DNA from: Marinilabiliaceae bacterium UBA5488
GTDB lineage: Bacteria > Bacteroidota > Bacteroidia > Bacteroidales > Marinilabiliaceae
Direction: 5' to 3'
DNA length: 64,000 bases
NCBI GenBank assembly: GCA_002427105.1
Contig: DIPM01000021.1
Location: forward strand, 64,027-128,026
The notes below the pieces were generated by a model, which ran no database searches, was not told the DNA's origin, and saw only the letters and a program-made list of their open reading frames with translations. The translations under genes and the position numbers were made by a program. Each line of letters begins with the position of its first letter. The stretch's first letter is position 1. This document shows positions 53,178 through 60,814 of this stretch, in pieces.

Positions 53178-53782
53178 TTTCCGCCTTTATATAGTACCGG
53201 ATTCAGAGCGGGGTCATTATACATCTTCATTTGCTTGTATAATTTCATATACTTGCGGCCGGCTTCGATATCCGCTAAAAGCTCATCAATAGCCCCGCTA
53301 AGATCTTTTCTCTGAGTTAACAACACATTAAGCTTATCGCTACACGACTTGATATGCTCGGCTGAAGCATCACTGCGAAGGGTCTCCTGCTGCATATGAT
53401 AGATCTTAAGCGCCAGTATTGAAAGCCTGTCAACTGCCCAGGCGGGAGTCTCTGTGTTTATGCCTGCATTACTTTGCTTTTCTACATTTTTGTACTTATC
53501 CATAAAGAAGCCGTCAATATACTCAACCAGGTCAGTACGTTCCTGATTGGAAGCATCAATTCGGCGCTTGATTTTTAGCGCTTCTGCCGGTTCGATCGCC
53601 GGATTACGGATGATATCTTCAAGATGCCATTGAACTGCATCAATCCAATTCTTGGAAAAGAGAAGAAACTCAATAGAGCCATCTGTATAAGGGTTGACCG
53701 GTTTTGCATCTACATTGTCAAACTCATGGTAGTGCTCGGTAGTTGCATCAAAAATATTGTTGCACAACTGGCTGAAACTCAT
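53174..53782 (-). CDS. DUF4254 protein
   Basis: A 202-residue, all-helical, soluble protein: QLCNNIFDATTEHYHEFDN at the start, NWIDAVQWHLEDIIRNP and IDGFFMDKYK in the middle. The family is known almost only as a neighbour of GT9 genes in Bacteroidota and has no established activity. The 4-base overlap with the GT9 gene supports a role in the same step. Confidence 0.85.
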   Translation of the reverse strand: MSFSQLCNNIFDATTEHYHEFDNVDAKPVNPYTDGSIEFLLFSKNWIDAVQWHLEDIIRNPAIEPAEALKIKRRIDASNQERTDLVEYIDGFFMDKYKNVEKQSNAGINTETPAWAVDRLSILALKIYHMQQETLRSDASAEHIKSCSDKLNVLLTQRKDLSGAIDELLADIEAGRKYMKLYKQMKMYNDPALNPVLYKGGK

Positions 53783-53899
53783 AATTATATTTTTTCTGTT
53801 GATAATGATAGCAAAGGTATCAAATTTTATTGAAGAACTATACCCTTATAACTGCAAACGGCAGTTATAAGAATATAGTGTGTTTATTAGAAATTGTGC

Positions 53900-54184
53900 T
53901 TATTCTTCCTCCTGAGGCTCTCCTGTTTCGGGAGCCTGGTCAATCAATATTACTATATGATTCTCTTTGCAATCTACAACTCCGCCACCACATTTAAAAT
54001 GTCGCTCAATACCATCCTTCCCGATAACCCTGATATCCCCGGTAGTAAGTGTAGAAATAATAGGAGCATGATCTATCAAAATGGTGAAACGTCCCATCAC
54101 TCCGGGAACATCCACCATCCCAACTGCTCCCTCAAAACATATTTTCTCAGGAGTTACAACTTCCAGATAGAGATCATTTATCAT
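53900..54184 (-). CDS. atpC: ATP synthase epsilon subunit lacking the C-terminal helical domain
   Basis: At 94 residues this has only the N-terminal beta-sandwich: YLEVVTPEKICFEGAVGMVDVPG, then GRFTILIDHAPIISTL and CGGGVVDCKENHIVILID. The helical hairpin that lets epsilon inhibit ATP hydrolysis in many bacteria is absent, as in other Bacteroidota, so that control is presumably missing. It overlaps atpD by 4 bases. Confidence 0.93.
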   Translation of the reverse strand: MINDLYLEVVTPEKICFEGAVGMVDVPGVMGRFTILIDHAPIISTLTTGDIRVIGKDGIERHFKCGGGVVDCKENHIVILIDQAPETGEPQEEE

Positions 54185-55695
54185 TTTTTCTGAGCCTCCT
54201 TAAGTAGTTTTTCTCCCTTCTCGATAGCCTCTTCTATAGTCCCCACAAGATTAAACGCAGCTTCGGGATATTTATCCAATTCCCCGTTTAATATCATATT
54301 AAAGCCTCTGATTGTATCCTCAATTGAAACGCGCGCTCCCTTAAGACCGGTAAACTGCTCTGCTACAAAGAAAGGTTGTGACAAAAAGCGCTGAACACGA
54401 CGGGCTCTGTGTACTACAAGCCGGTCTTCCTCCGATAATTCTTCCATACCTAAAATGGCAATAATATCCTGTAGCTCTTTGTAACGCTGCAGAATCTCTT
54501 TTACATTTTGGGCCGTCCTGTAATGTTCTTCTCCTACAATGTCGGGCGTTAATATTCGCGAGGTTGAATCAAGAGGGTCAACTGCCGGATATATTCCCAA
54601 CTCGGAAATTTTGCGACTCAAAACAGTAGTAGCATCAAGGTGACTGAAAGTAGTTGCCGGAGCTGGGTCGGTAAGGTCATCAGCAGGAACATAAACAGCC
54701 TGAACAGAGGTAATAGACCCATTTTTGGTGGAGGTAATACGTTCCTGCAAGGCTCCCATTTCGGAAGATAAGGTCGGTTGATAACCAACAGCCGATGGCA
54801 TACGACCTAAAAGAGCCGAAACCTCAGAACCGGCCTGGGTAAATCTGAAGATATTGTCTATAAATAGAAGTATATCACGCCCCTTTTCGCTACCATCACC
54901 ATCACGGAAACCTTCGGCTACTGTAAGCGCTGACAAAGCTACACGTAAGCGGGCTCCGGGGGGTTCATTCATCTGCCCGAAGACCATAGTTACCTGGCTG
55001 TTCTTCAAAGCGTTCATATCCGCCTTACTAAGATCCCAATTGCCTTCTTCCATGCTCTTTTTGAACTCGCTGCCATAGTCAACAATGCCTGACTCTATCA
55101 TCTCACGCAACAAATCGTTGCCCTCGCGGGTACGCTCACCAACACCTCCGAAAACTGATAATCCTGAATAACCTTTGGCTATATTATTGATTAACTCTTG
55201 TATTAAAACCGTCTTTCCTACACCCGCACCACCAAATAGACCAATCTTTCCTCCTTTTGAATAAGGCTCAATCAAATCAATAACCTTAATACCGGTAAAA
55301 AGAACCTCTGTCTCTGTGGATAAATCTTCGTAGCTGGGAGCATCCTTGTGGATAGGAGCAAAATGCTCCGTTTTCACTTCACCCAAACCGTCAATAGCAC
55401 GCCCTACAACGTTTAACAGTCGCCCCTTCGACTCTACGCCCAAAGGCATTGATATGGCATTGCCTCTTGAAACCACCTTCATGCCACGCATCAGACCATC
55501 TGTAGAGTCCATAGCGATACACCTGATCGTGTGCTCACCGATGTGTTGCTGGCACTCAATTACGACTTTATTATCGTTTTCTGCATAGATATCGAGCGCT
55601 TCATAAATACTCGGAAGTTCCGAAGTTTGAACATCAAACTCAACATCCACAACCGGTCCAATTACCTGAATTATCTTTCCTGTTATCTGAGCCAT
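54181..55695 (-). CDS. atpD: ATP synthase F1 beta subunit
   Basis: The catalytic subunit, 504 aa. Walker A is GGAGVGKTVLIQELI near 155-170, and the arginine-bearing and catalytic Glu regions are GERTREGNDL and DILLFIDNIFRFTQAGSEVSAL. The DELSEED-like segment is MEELSEEDR near 415. It is separated from the other F1 genes by about 24 kb. Confidence 0.98.
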   Translation of the reverse strand: MAQITGKIIQVIGPVVDVEFDVQTSELPSIYEALDIYAENDNKVVIECQQHIGEHTIRCIAMDSTDGLMRGMKVVSRGNAISMPLGVESKGRLLNVVGRAIDGLGEVKTEHFAPIHKDAPSYEDLSTETEVLFTGIKVIDLIEPYSKGGKIGLFGGAGVGKTVLIQELINNIAKGYSGLSVFGGVGERTREGNDLLREMIESGIVDYGSEFKKSMEEGNWDLSKADMNALKNSQVTMVFGQMNEPPGARLRVALSALTVAEGFRDGDGSEKGRDILLFIDNIFRFTQAGSEVSALLGRMPSAVGYQPTLSSEMGALQERITSTKNGSITSVQAVYVPADDLTDPAPATTFSHLDATTVLSRKISELGIYPAVDPLDSTSRILTPDIVGEEHYRTAQNVKEILQRYKELQDIIAILGMEELSEEDRLVVHRARRVQRFLSQPFFVAEQFTGLKGARVSIEDTIRGFNMILNGELDKYPEAAFNLVGTIEEAIEKGEKLLKEAQKK

Positions 55696-55720
55696 GTTTG
55701 TATAATAATATAATAGTTAT

Positions 55721-55770
55721 GCGAAAAGTCAAAAGTTACTGTGCTTATTATTAAACATACAACTTTTCGC
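55721..55770. promoter_or_regulatory. Inverted repeat in the atpDC leader
   Basis: GCGAAAAGT (55721-55729) and ACTTTTCGC (55762-55770) are perfect 9-bp inverted arms around 32 bases, in the 121-base gap upstream of atpD. On the minus strand no T run follows, so a regulatory or leader structure is likelier than a terminator. Confidence 0.35.
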
Positions 55771-55816
55771 TGTTTTTTATTTCAAAACAAAAATTCCCGG
55801 GCCTAAACCCAAAAAC

Positions 55817-56794
55817 CTATCTCGACCTTTCCATCAGCTGAAATGCAAAGGCTTTGAGCTCATCCCTAAGCTCATCGCTGCCCCCGGCTTTCTCCAAATG
55901 AACTAAGGATTGCTGATAGTAACTGTCCATAAGTTTCTTTGCATTACCCGAAACGCCTGCTTCGTCGTAAAGGTTACGAACAGCTGCTATTTTCTCATCC
56001 CTGTCAAACTCCTTTTTATCGATCCAACGGGTCAACTCTGCCCTTCCCGCTGAGGAAAGATTGTTGTACGCATTAATAAGCAAAAAAGTTTTTTTGTTTA
56101 TTATTATATCTCCGCCTATAGGCTTACCAAAAGTTCCGGCATCTCCATATACATCCAGCCAATCGTCCTGAAGTTGAAAGGCCATACCCGCATCGTTGCC
56201 AAAACGGTATAAGCTGCATGCATCAGCATCAGAAGCTCCCCCGATTATCGCACCAACTTGCAGGCTGGCTCCAAGCAATACCGCAGTTTTGAGCTTTATC
56301 ATTTCCAAATATGCCTCCTCTGTGATATCATTTCTGGTCTCAAAACTAAGATCGTAACGCTGGCCTTCACACACCTCAAGACCCGTTCTGTTAAAAAGCT
56401 CCAGAACACGCGGTAAAATAGCCGCAGATGTACGTGCAATTAGCTGATAAGCCAAAATTAGCATGGCATCGCCCGACAGAATCGCGGTGCGCTCATCCCA
56501 CTTAACATGAACTGTAGGCCGATTTCTCCGCATCTCGGAACGATCCATAATATCATCATGCAACAAGGTGAAATTGTGAAAGACTTCCATCCCTAAAGCC
56601 GGAAAAAGACTCTTGTCAACTTCTTCCTCTTTGTATAAGGCACAACCCATCATGCAAAGTACCGGCCTGATACGCTTCCCTCCAATCGATAATATATAAT
56701 CAACAGGCTCATATAACCCGGCCGGCTCACGCTTGCCCAACAAGGACAACAGCCCTTCCTCAACCTTGTGCCCATAGCTCTCTGCTAAACTCAT
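55817..56794 (-). CDS. Polyprenyl diphosphate synthase
   Basis: A trans-prenyltransferase that builds isoprenoid chains for quinones or carriers. The first Asp-rich motif is LLHDDIMD in FHNFTLLHDDIMDRSEMRR (near 75-95). The second is FQLQDDWLDVYGD (near 205-215). GGKRIRPVL is near 35. At 325 aa it is the usual size. It lies upstream of atpDC on the same strand. Confidence 0.94.
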   Translation of the reverse strand: MSLAESYGHKVEEGLLSLLGKREPAGLYEPVDYILSIGGKRIRPVLCMMGCALYKEEEVDKSLFPALGMEVFHNFTLLHDDIMDRSEMRRNRPTVHVKWDERTAILSGDAMLILAYQLIARTSAAILPRVLELFNRTGLEVCEGQRYDLSFETRNDITEEAYLEMIKLKTAVLLGASLQVGAIIGGASDADACSLYRFGNDAGMAFQLQDDWLDVYGDAGTFGKPIGGDIIINKKTFLLINAYNNLSSAGRAELTRWIDKKEFDRDEKIAAVRNLYDEAGVSGNAKKLMDSYYQQSLVHLEKAGGSDELRDELKAFAFQLMERSR

Positions 56795-56920
56795 CTTAAT
56801 TTTCTTTATCTGATATTGAGCGCCCTAAAATATTCACTCTCATTATACAAATTTAGGCAAAAATGCACTAAATCAAATTGCCATCCCGGCAATCATTCCC
56901 CCAAATGCACACTATTTAAC

Positions 56921-56939
56921 TTGAGGCACGGTTATTGCA
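56921..56939 (+). promoter_or_regulatory. Candidate sigma-54 promoter for the chemosensory operon
   Basis: TTGAGGCACGGTTATTGCA keeps GG and GC at the required 10-base spacing (56925-56926 and 56937-56938) and matches the GGCAC...TTGCA core. It is about 285 bases before the first gene. RpoN and an activator must exist elsewhere for this to work. Confidence 0.45.
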
Positions 56940-57110
56940 AACTAAAGTTAAATAGCTATTATATAGGTGATTTTGCAAAATCTTGAAGGCAACAAACAGT
57001 GCTTTAACCTAAACCATAGCATATAGAGGGGAAAATAATTGTTAATTATTAACTGCTTTTTACCCGTTTGGAAAACGATTGTATTCTTATAGTGTATTCA
57101 TCTTATTTGC

Positions 57111-57135
57111 TTCAATCAAAGCATCTTTGATTGAA
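57111..57135. promoter_or_regulatory. Perfect 11-bp-arm palindrome before the chemosensory operon
   Basis: TTCAATCAAAG-CAT-CTTTGATTGAA lies 92 bases before the yfiR-like start, within the long leader after the sigma-54-like site. No T run follows. It could be an operator or an RNA hairpin controlling the operon. The rest of the gap between 56795 and 57227 is AT-rich with no gene. Confidence 0.6.
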
Positions 57136-57227
57136 CAGCCGAAAACCAAAAAAATAAATAAAAAAGAAACCTAAAAAGAATCCATCCGTAACATCCCAAC
57201 AGGTAAAAAGAAAAAGGACGGAAAAAT

Positions 57228-57743
57228 ATGAAAAAAATCTATTTTTTATTAGTGCTACTAACACTGCCTATGTTCAATATGGTAGCACAAGAGGCGAAGT
57301 TCAAAGCGGTGTTTACTCTTAACTTCATTAGATATATCGGTTGGCCGGATCAATCACTTCAGGGTGATTTTGTTATTGCTGTTGTACGAAACCGTGAGGT
57401 GGCTGATTGGATTAAAGATCAATCTGCAGGCAAAAAGTTCGGCTTCCAGGATATTGTTGTAAAAGAATATAAATCTATTGAAGAGGTTGAAAACTCGCAG
57501 GTGATTTTTGTTTCTTCGGGTATTAACATTAGGAGTAGTTCAGATGCGCTGATTAACAAGGCGCGAAAGAATAACAGTCTGATTATATCCGAATCTGAAG
57601 GTGCTACCGCTCACGGGGCGGCGATTAATTTTGTTGTTAGGGACGGAGTCCTTAAATTTGAGCTCCATAAAGGTAATGCTGCATGGATGGGACTGCAATT
57701 TAGCTCGCGCCTGGAAGGAATGGCCGCTGCCATTGTTTTATAA
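57228..57743 (+). CDS. YfiR-like periplasmic protein (DUF4154)
   Basis: A signal peptide (1-20, ending MVAQ) precedes a mature domain with KAVFTLNFIRYIGWP and the end-region VVRDGVLKFELH, which fit YfiR/DUF4154. In Pseudomonas, YfiR represses a membrane diguanylate cyclase, and in Bacteroidota such proteins often sit next to chemoreceptors or histidine kinases. Here it is first in a chemosensory operon, so it may present an envelope signal to the receptor next door. That partnership is inferred. Confidence 0.87.
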   Translation: MKKIYFLLVLLTLPMFNMVAQEAKFKAVFTLNFIRYIGWPDQSLQGDFVIAVVRNREVADWIKDQSAGKKFGFQDIVVKEYKSIEEVENSQVIFVSSGINIRSSSDALINKARKNNSLIISESEGATAHGAAINFVVRDGVLKFELHKGNAAWMGLQFSSRLEGMAAAIVL

Positions 57744-57776
57744 GCAGATGTTTGAAATGGACAAAACTAAATTTCA

Positions 57777-57812
57777 CCTGTTCACCGGACACTATTGTGG
57801 CCAGTGAACAGG
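57777..57812 (+). terminator. Strong hairpin between the yfiR-like and mcp genes
   Basis: CCTGTTCAC (57777-57785) pairs with GTGAACAGG (57804-57812), and the stem continues inward to about 16 bp with two mismatches around TATT. It is followed by CTTGGTTT, a weak tail, so it may be a partial terminator or a processing site setting different levels for the two genes. Confidence 0.55.
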
Positions 57813-57915
57813 CTTGGTTTAAGCCATTTTTAATAAGCCGGCTTGTCAAATAATATTGGATAGAGATGAGGCGATTATTTTGAGGAATTATTATATGACA
57901 TATCTATAACTAAAC

Positions 57916-59649
57916 ATGAATATGAAATTTAACTTGGGTAAGAACTTTCTGATTCGTCAGAAACTGATATACGGATTCGGGTTAATACTTACAGCGGTTC
58001 TGCTTAATAGTATTCTTACAATTACAACGCTTGTACGCAATACTAACCTCAGTAACCGGGTTACCGAAATATACAGCCCATCAGTACAAAGCCTGGGCAA
58101 TATGGATGTCCTTATTACCCAGAGCAAAATGCTAATCAGAAACTGGGTCTTTGTTGACAAGCAGCCCGGTACACCCGACAAGGTGCGACTGGCAACGCTT
58201 CACTCTACCGACTGGCCTAATTTGAAAAATGAATTGATTCCGCTTGCCCGGAAATGGAAAAATCCCGCCGACGAAGCAATGCTTGAGCAGGTATTCCTCT
58301 CGATGGACTCTCTCTTTAACATGCACCGCTATGTTATGGAAAGCCTCAACTCCTTCGATGCCTATGAGGATATAATGGTGTTCTTTGAAGCCGAAGATAT
58401 GGTAATGGAAGGTCGCGGAATTATGAAGCTTTCTGATGAGATTTCGGAAAACGTCAGACTCCTATCCGACAAATATACCCGTCAAAATGCCCAAACTCTA
58501 AACCAAACAAAGCAAGCTTCTAATCTGCTTTTGTGGGTTGTAATTATTATGGGAATAATTACCGTGGTGGCATCCCTGTTTATCGCATATCTGCTGTTCT
58601 CTACAATTGTTGCACCTCTTACTAAAGGTGTTGAATTTGCCAAGGCCTTTGGTGCAGGCGATTTGACGGCGAGCGTCGATATTAATCAAAATGACGAGAT
58701 TGGAGTTCTGGCAACTGAATTGAGTACTATGGCAATGGCTCTTAAAAAGACAGTACTCTCTATAAAGGAAAATGCCAATAACCTGGTTTATTCAAGTGAT
58801 ACCTTGAAAAACAGCTCGGTTCAGCTCTCACGCGGATCAGCCGACCAGGCAGCTTCGGCCGAAGAGGTGTCAACCTCTATCGAAGAAATGGTAGCAAATA
58901 TTGACCAAAATACTGATAATGCTATCGAAACCGAAAAGATTACTGTCGAAACTGCCAAGGATGTGAATATCGCCAATGAACTAAGTTCTGAGGCTTCTAT
59001 GGCAATGACTGCTATCTCTGAGAAAATTTCTATTATTAGCGATATTGCTTTCCAAACCAACATACTGGCCTTGAACGCTGCCGTTGAAGCCGCACGGGCA
59101 GGTGAGCACGGAAGAGGATTCTCGGTAGTGGCCGCAGAGGTAAGGAAACTCGCAGAAAGAAGTAAGGTGGCTGCCGACGAGATTGCCAATCTGGTTAAGA
59201 AAGGACTGAAAGTATCGAAAGAAGCAGGTGAAAAAGCTCGTTTGCTTGTTCCCGATATTGAAAAAACAACTATGCTCATTAAGGAAATCGCTGCAGCAAG
59301 CATGGAGCAAAAGACCGGCGCCGACCAGATTAATCAGGCAATGCAGCAACTTAATATGATTACCCAGGAAAACGCATCCAGCTCTGATGAGTTGACACAA
59401 AGCTCGCAGCAGCTCTCTGTATTGGCCCAAAACCTTCAGGAAGCTGTCAGCTACTTCAATATTGGCATTGAAGATTCCAAGCTAAATGAAGGACAAGCTT
59501 CCGTAGAAGCCCCAAAAGATGAAGCTGCCGGTATTAAGAAGGAAAGCTCGAAACCAAAATCTCATTCTGCAAACTTGAAAGAAGATATTCAGCAGGATCT
59601 GTCAAATCTGGGTAGAGAGTTTGACCTCGAAAATTACGAGAGATTCTAA
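57916..59649 (+). CDS. Methyl-accepting chemotaxis protein
   Basis: A transmembrane receptor of 577 aa: TM1 near 17-40, a periplasmic four-helix-bundle-like domain (about 45-195), TM2 near 201-230, HAMP to about 285, and the signalling coiled coil. The tip is SDIAFQTNILALNAAVEAARAGEHGRGFSVVAAEVRKLAE in order near 372-411, where CheA and CheW bind. Residues 480-577 form a polar tail that lacks a clear CheR-tethering pentapeptide. It begins a receptor-kinase operon and could control gliding, gene expression or attachment. No flagellar gene is visible. Confidence 0.94.
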   Translation: MNMKFNLGKNFLIRQKLIYGFGLILTAVLLNSILTITTLVRNTNLSNRVTEIYSPSVQSLGNMDVLITQSKMLIRNWVFVDKQPGTPDKVRLATLHSTDWPNLKNELIPLARKWKNPADEAMLEQVFLSMDSLFNMHRYVMESLNSFDAYEDIMVFFEAEDMVMEGRGIMKLSDEISENVRLLSDKYTRQNAQTLNQTKQASNLLLWVVIIMGIITVVASLFIAYLLFSTIVAPLTKGVEFAKAFGAGDLTASVDINQNDEIGVLATELSTMAMALKKTVLSIKENANNLVYSSDTLKNSSVQLSRGSADQAASAEEVSTSIEEMVANIDQNTDNAIETEKITVETAKDVNIANELSSEASMAMTAISEKISIISDIAFQTNILALNAAVEAARAGEHGRGFSVVAAEVRKLAERSKVAADEIANLVKKGLKVSKEAGEKARLLVPDIEKTTMLIKEIAAASMEQKTGADQINQAMQQLNMITQENASSSDELTQSSQQLSVLAQNLQEAVSYFNIGIEDSKLNEGQASVEAPKDEAAGIKKESSKPKSHSANLKEDIQQDLSNLGREFDLENYERF

Positions 59650-59681
59650 GTACTCTTAATTAGTGCTTTATAGTGTAACTT

Positions 59682-60002
59682 ATGACCGAAAATTTTAATA
59701 TAGAGTATAAAAGCAACAAGGGCGAGCTGGACATTATTCTTAGTGGACAGCTAACAATAGTTTCGATAAAAAAAATTACCGAAAGTGTTAAAGCCCAATT
59801 GAACAACAAACCCAAAAAGGTTTCGATTACTGTTAATGATGTTGAAAACATAGATCTTACATTTGTGCAGCTCTTACAATCAATCAAAAACAGTGGTGTT
59901 AAGAATGGCTTTGAAGTTGAAGTCTCTCTAAAATTACCCGAGGATTTGAGCTCGCTGATTAAAAATGCCGGTTTTGGAAGTTTTCTAAATGCCAATAAAT
60001 AA
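59682..60002 (+). CDS. STAS-domain protein
   Basis: A 106-residue STAS domain (anti-sigma-antagonist fold): GELDIILSGQLTIVSIKKI, KVSITVNDVENIDLTFVQLL and the helix end LSSLIKNAGF. The Ser/Thr usually phosphorylated in SpoIIAA types aligns near the DLTFVQ loop, where a Thr is present. Membership of the chemosensory operon suggests it links the pathway to another regulator by partner switching. That is inference. Confidence 0.88.
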   Translation: MTENFNIEYKSNKGELDIILSGQLTIVSIKKITESVKAQLNNKPKKVSITVNDVENIDLTFVQLLQSIKNSGVKNGFEVEVSLKLPEDLSSLIKNAGFGSFLNANK

Positions 60003-60044
60003 AATGATTATATTGAAAAACAATAAACACAAAATAGAATTACT

Positions 60045-60410
60045 ATGGCAAAAACCGTTCTTATTGTAGATGATTCAGAAAGTATCCGTGAAGTCGTTAA
60101 CTTCACTCTTCAAAATGAAGGCTACGATGTTCTTGTTGGAATTGACGGCGAAGATGCGCTGCAATTTCTGGATGGACGACATATAGATATCATAATCACT
60201 GACTTGCATATGCCAAATCTGGATGGACTAGGCCTGATTCGCAAAGTAAGGGAAATGGACGACTATAAACATGTTCCTATTCTATTTCTTACAACTGAGT
60301 CGCAGGCAGCCAAAAAGATGGAAGCTAAAGAAGCCGGTGCTACCGGTTGGATTATTAAACCCTTTGTTCCGGCAAAACTGCTCTCGGCTATTTCACGCGT
60401 AATCAGGTAA
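60045..60410 (+). CDS. CheY-type single-domain response regulator
   Basis: A receiver with all key residues: acid pair Asp9-Asp10, phospho-acceptor Asp53 (ITDLHMP), Thr83 or Thr84 and Lys105 (IIKPF). At 121 aa it has no output domain. Phosphorylated by CheA, it would carry the signal to a target outside this window. It lies between STAS and Hpt genes. Confidence 0.94.
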   Translation: MAKTVLIVDDSESIREVVNFTLQNEGYDVLVGIDGEDALQFLDGRHIDIIITDLHMPNLDGLGLIRKVREMDDYKHVPILFLTTESQAAKKMEAKEAGATGWIIKPFVPAKLLSAISRVIR

Positions 60411-60426
60411 TCATTTATAGATAAAG

Positions 60427-60750
60427 ATGCTAGCTGAGATTAGAAAACAGTTCTATAAGGATACGCTAAAAGAACTGGAGGGAATCAACGGGAAATTGGC
60501 CTCGGACAACATACCCCCGGAGGAACAGTCGCTTATTGCCGAAAAGGTTTTCTCCGTTTCGCACCAGATTAGCGGAACCGGACCAATGCTTGGCTTCGAC
60601 TCTACCTCCCTTTTGTCAAAAAAGCTCGAATCGACCTTTTATGATATTCGAAGAGGAGAGAAAAAAATAACGCTGCAATTGCTTTGGCAAACTAAGAGAG
60701 CAATTGACGCAATGATAAAGTCATTTAACGAAGAGAATAACAGCCAATAA
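60427..60750 (+). CDS. Stand-alone Hpt-like phosphotransfer protein
   Basis: A 107-residue helical protein with His46 in VSHQISGTGPMLGF, matching the Hpt HxxxG core, though the Lys usual two to three residues after the His is replaced. It could shuttle phosphate between receivers or act as a phosphate sink. It directly follows cheY (16 bases) and precedes cheA. Confidence 0.75.
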   Translation: MLAEIRKQFYKDTLKELEGINGKLASDNIPPEEQSLIAEKVFSVSHQISGTGPMLGFDSTSLLSKKLESTFYDIRRGEKKITLQLLWQTKRAIDAMIKSFNEENNSQ

Positions 60751-60814
60751 AACTGCTTCTTTTATTTCATTTGTAGTGTGTAACGGTTTATAGTGCCTAA
60801 ATGTTTTTTACTTT

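Noticed and set aside
58821..59303. 160-codon minus-strand frame opposite the chemoreceptor
   Set aside because: It is Ala/Ser/Thr-rich antisense of the conserved receptor coiled coil, with no independent signal.
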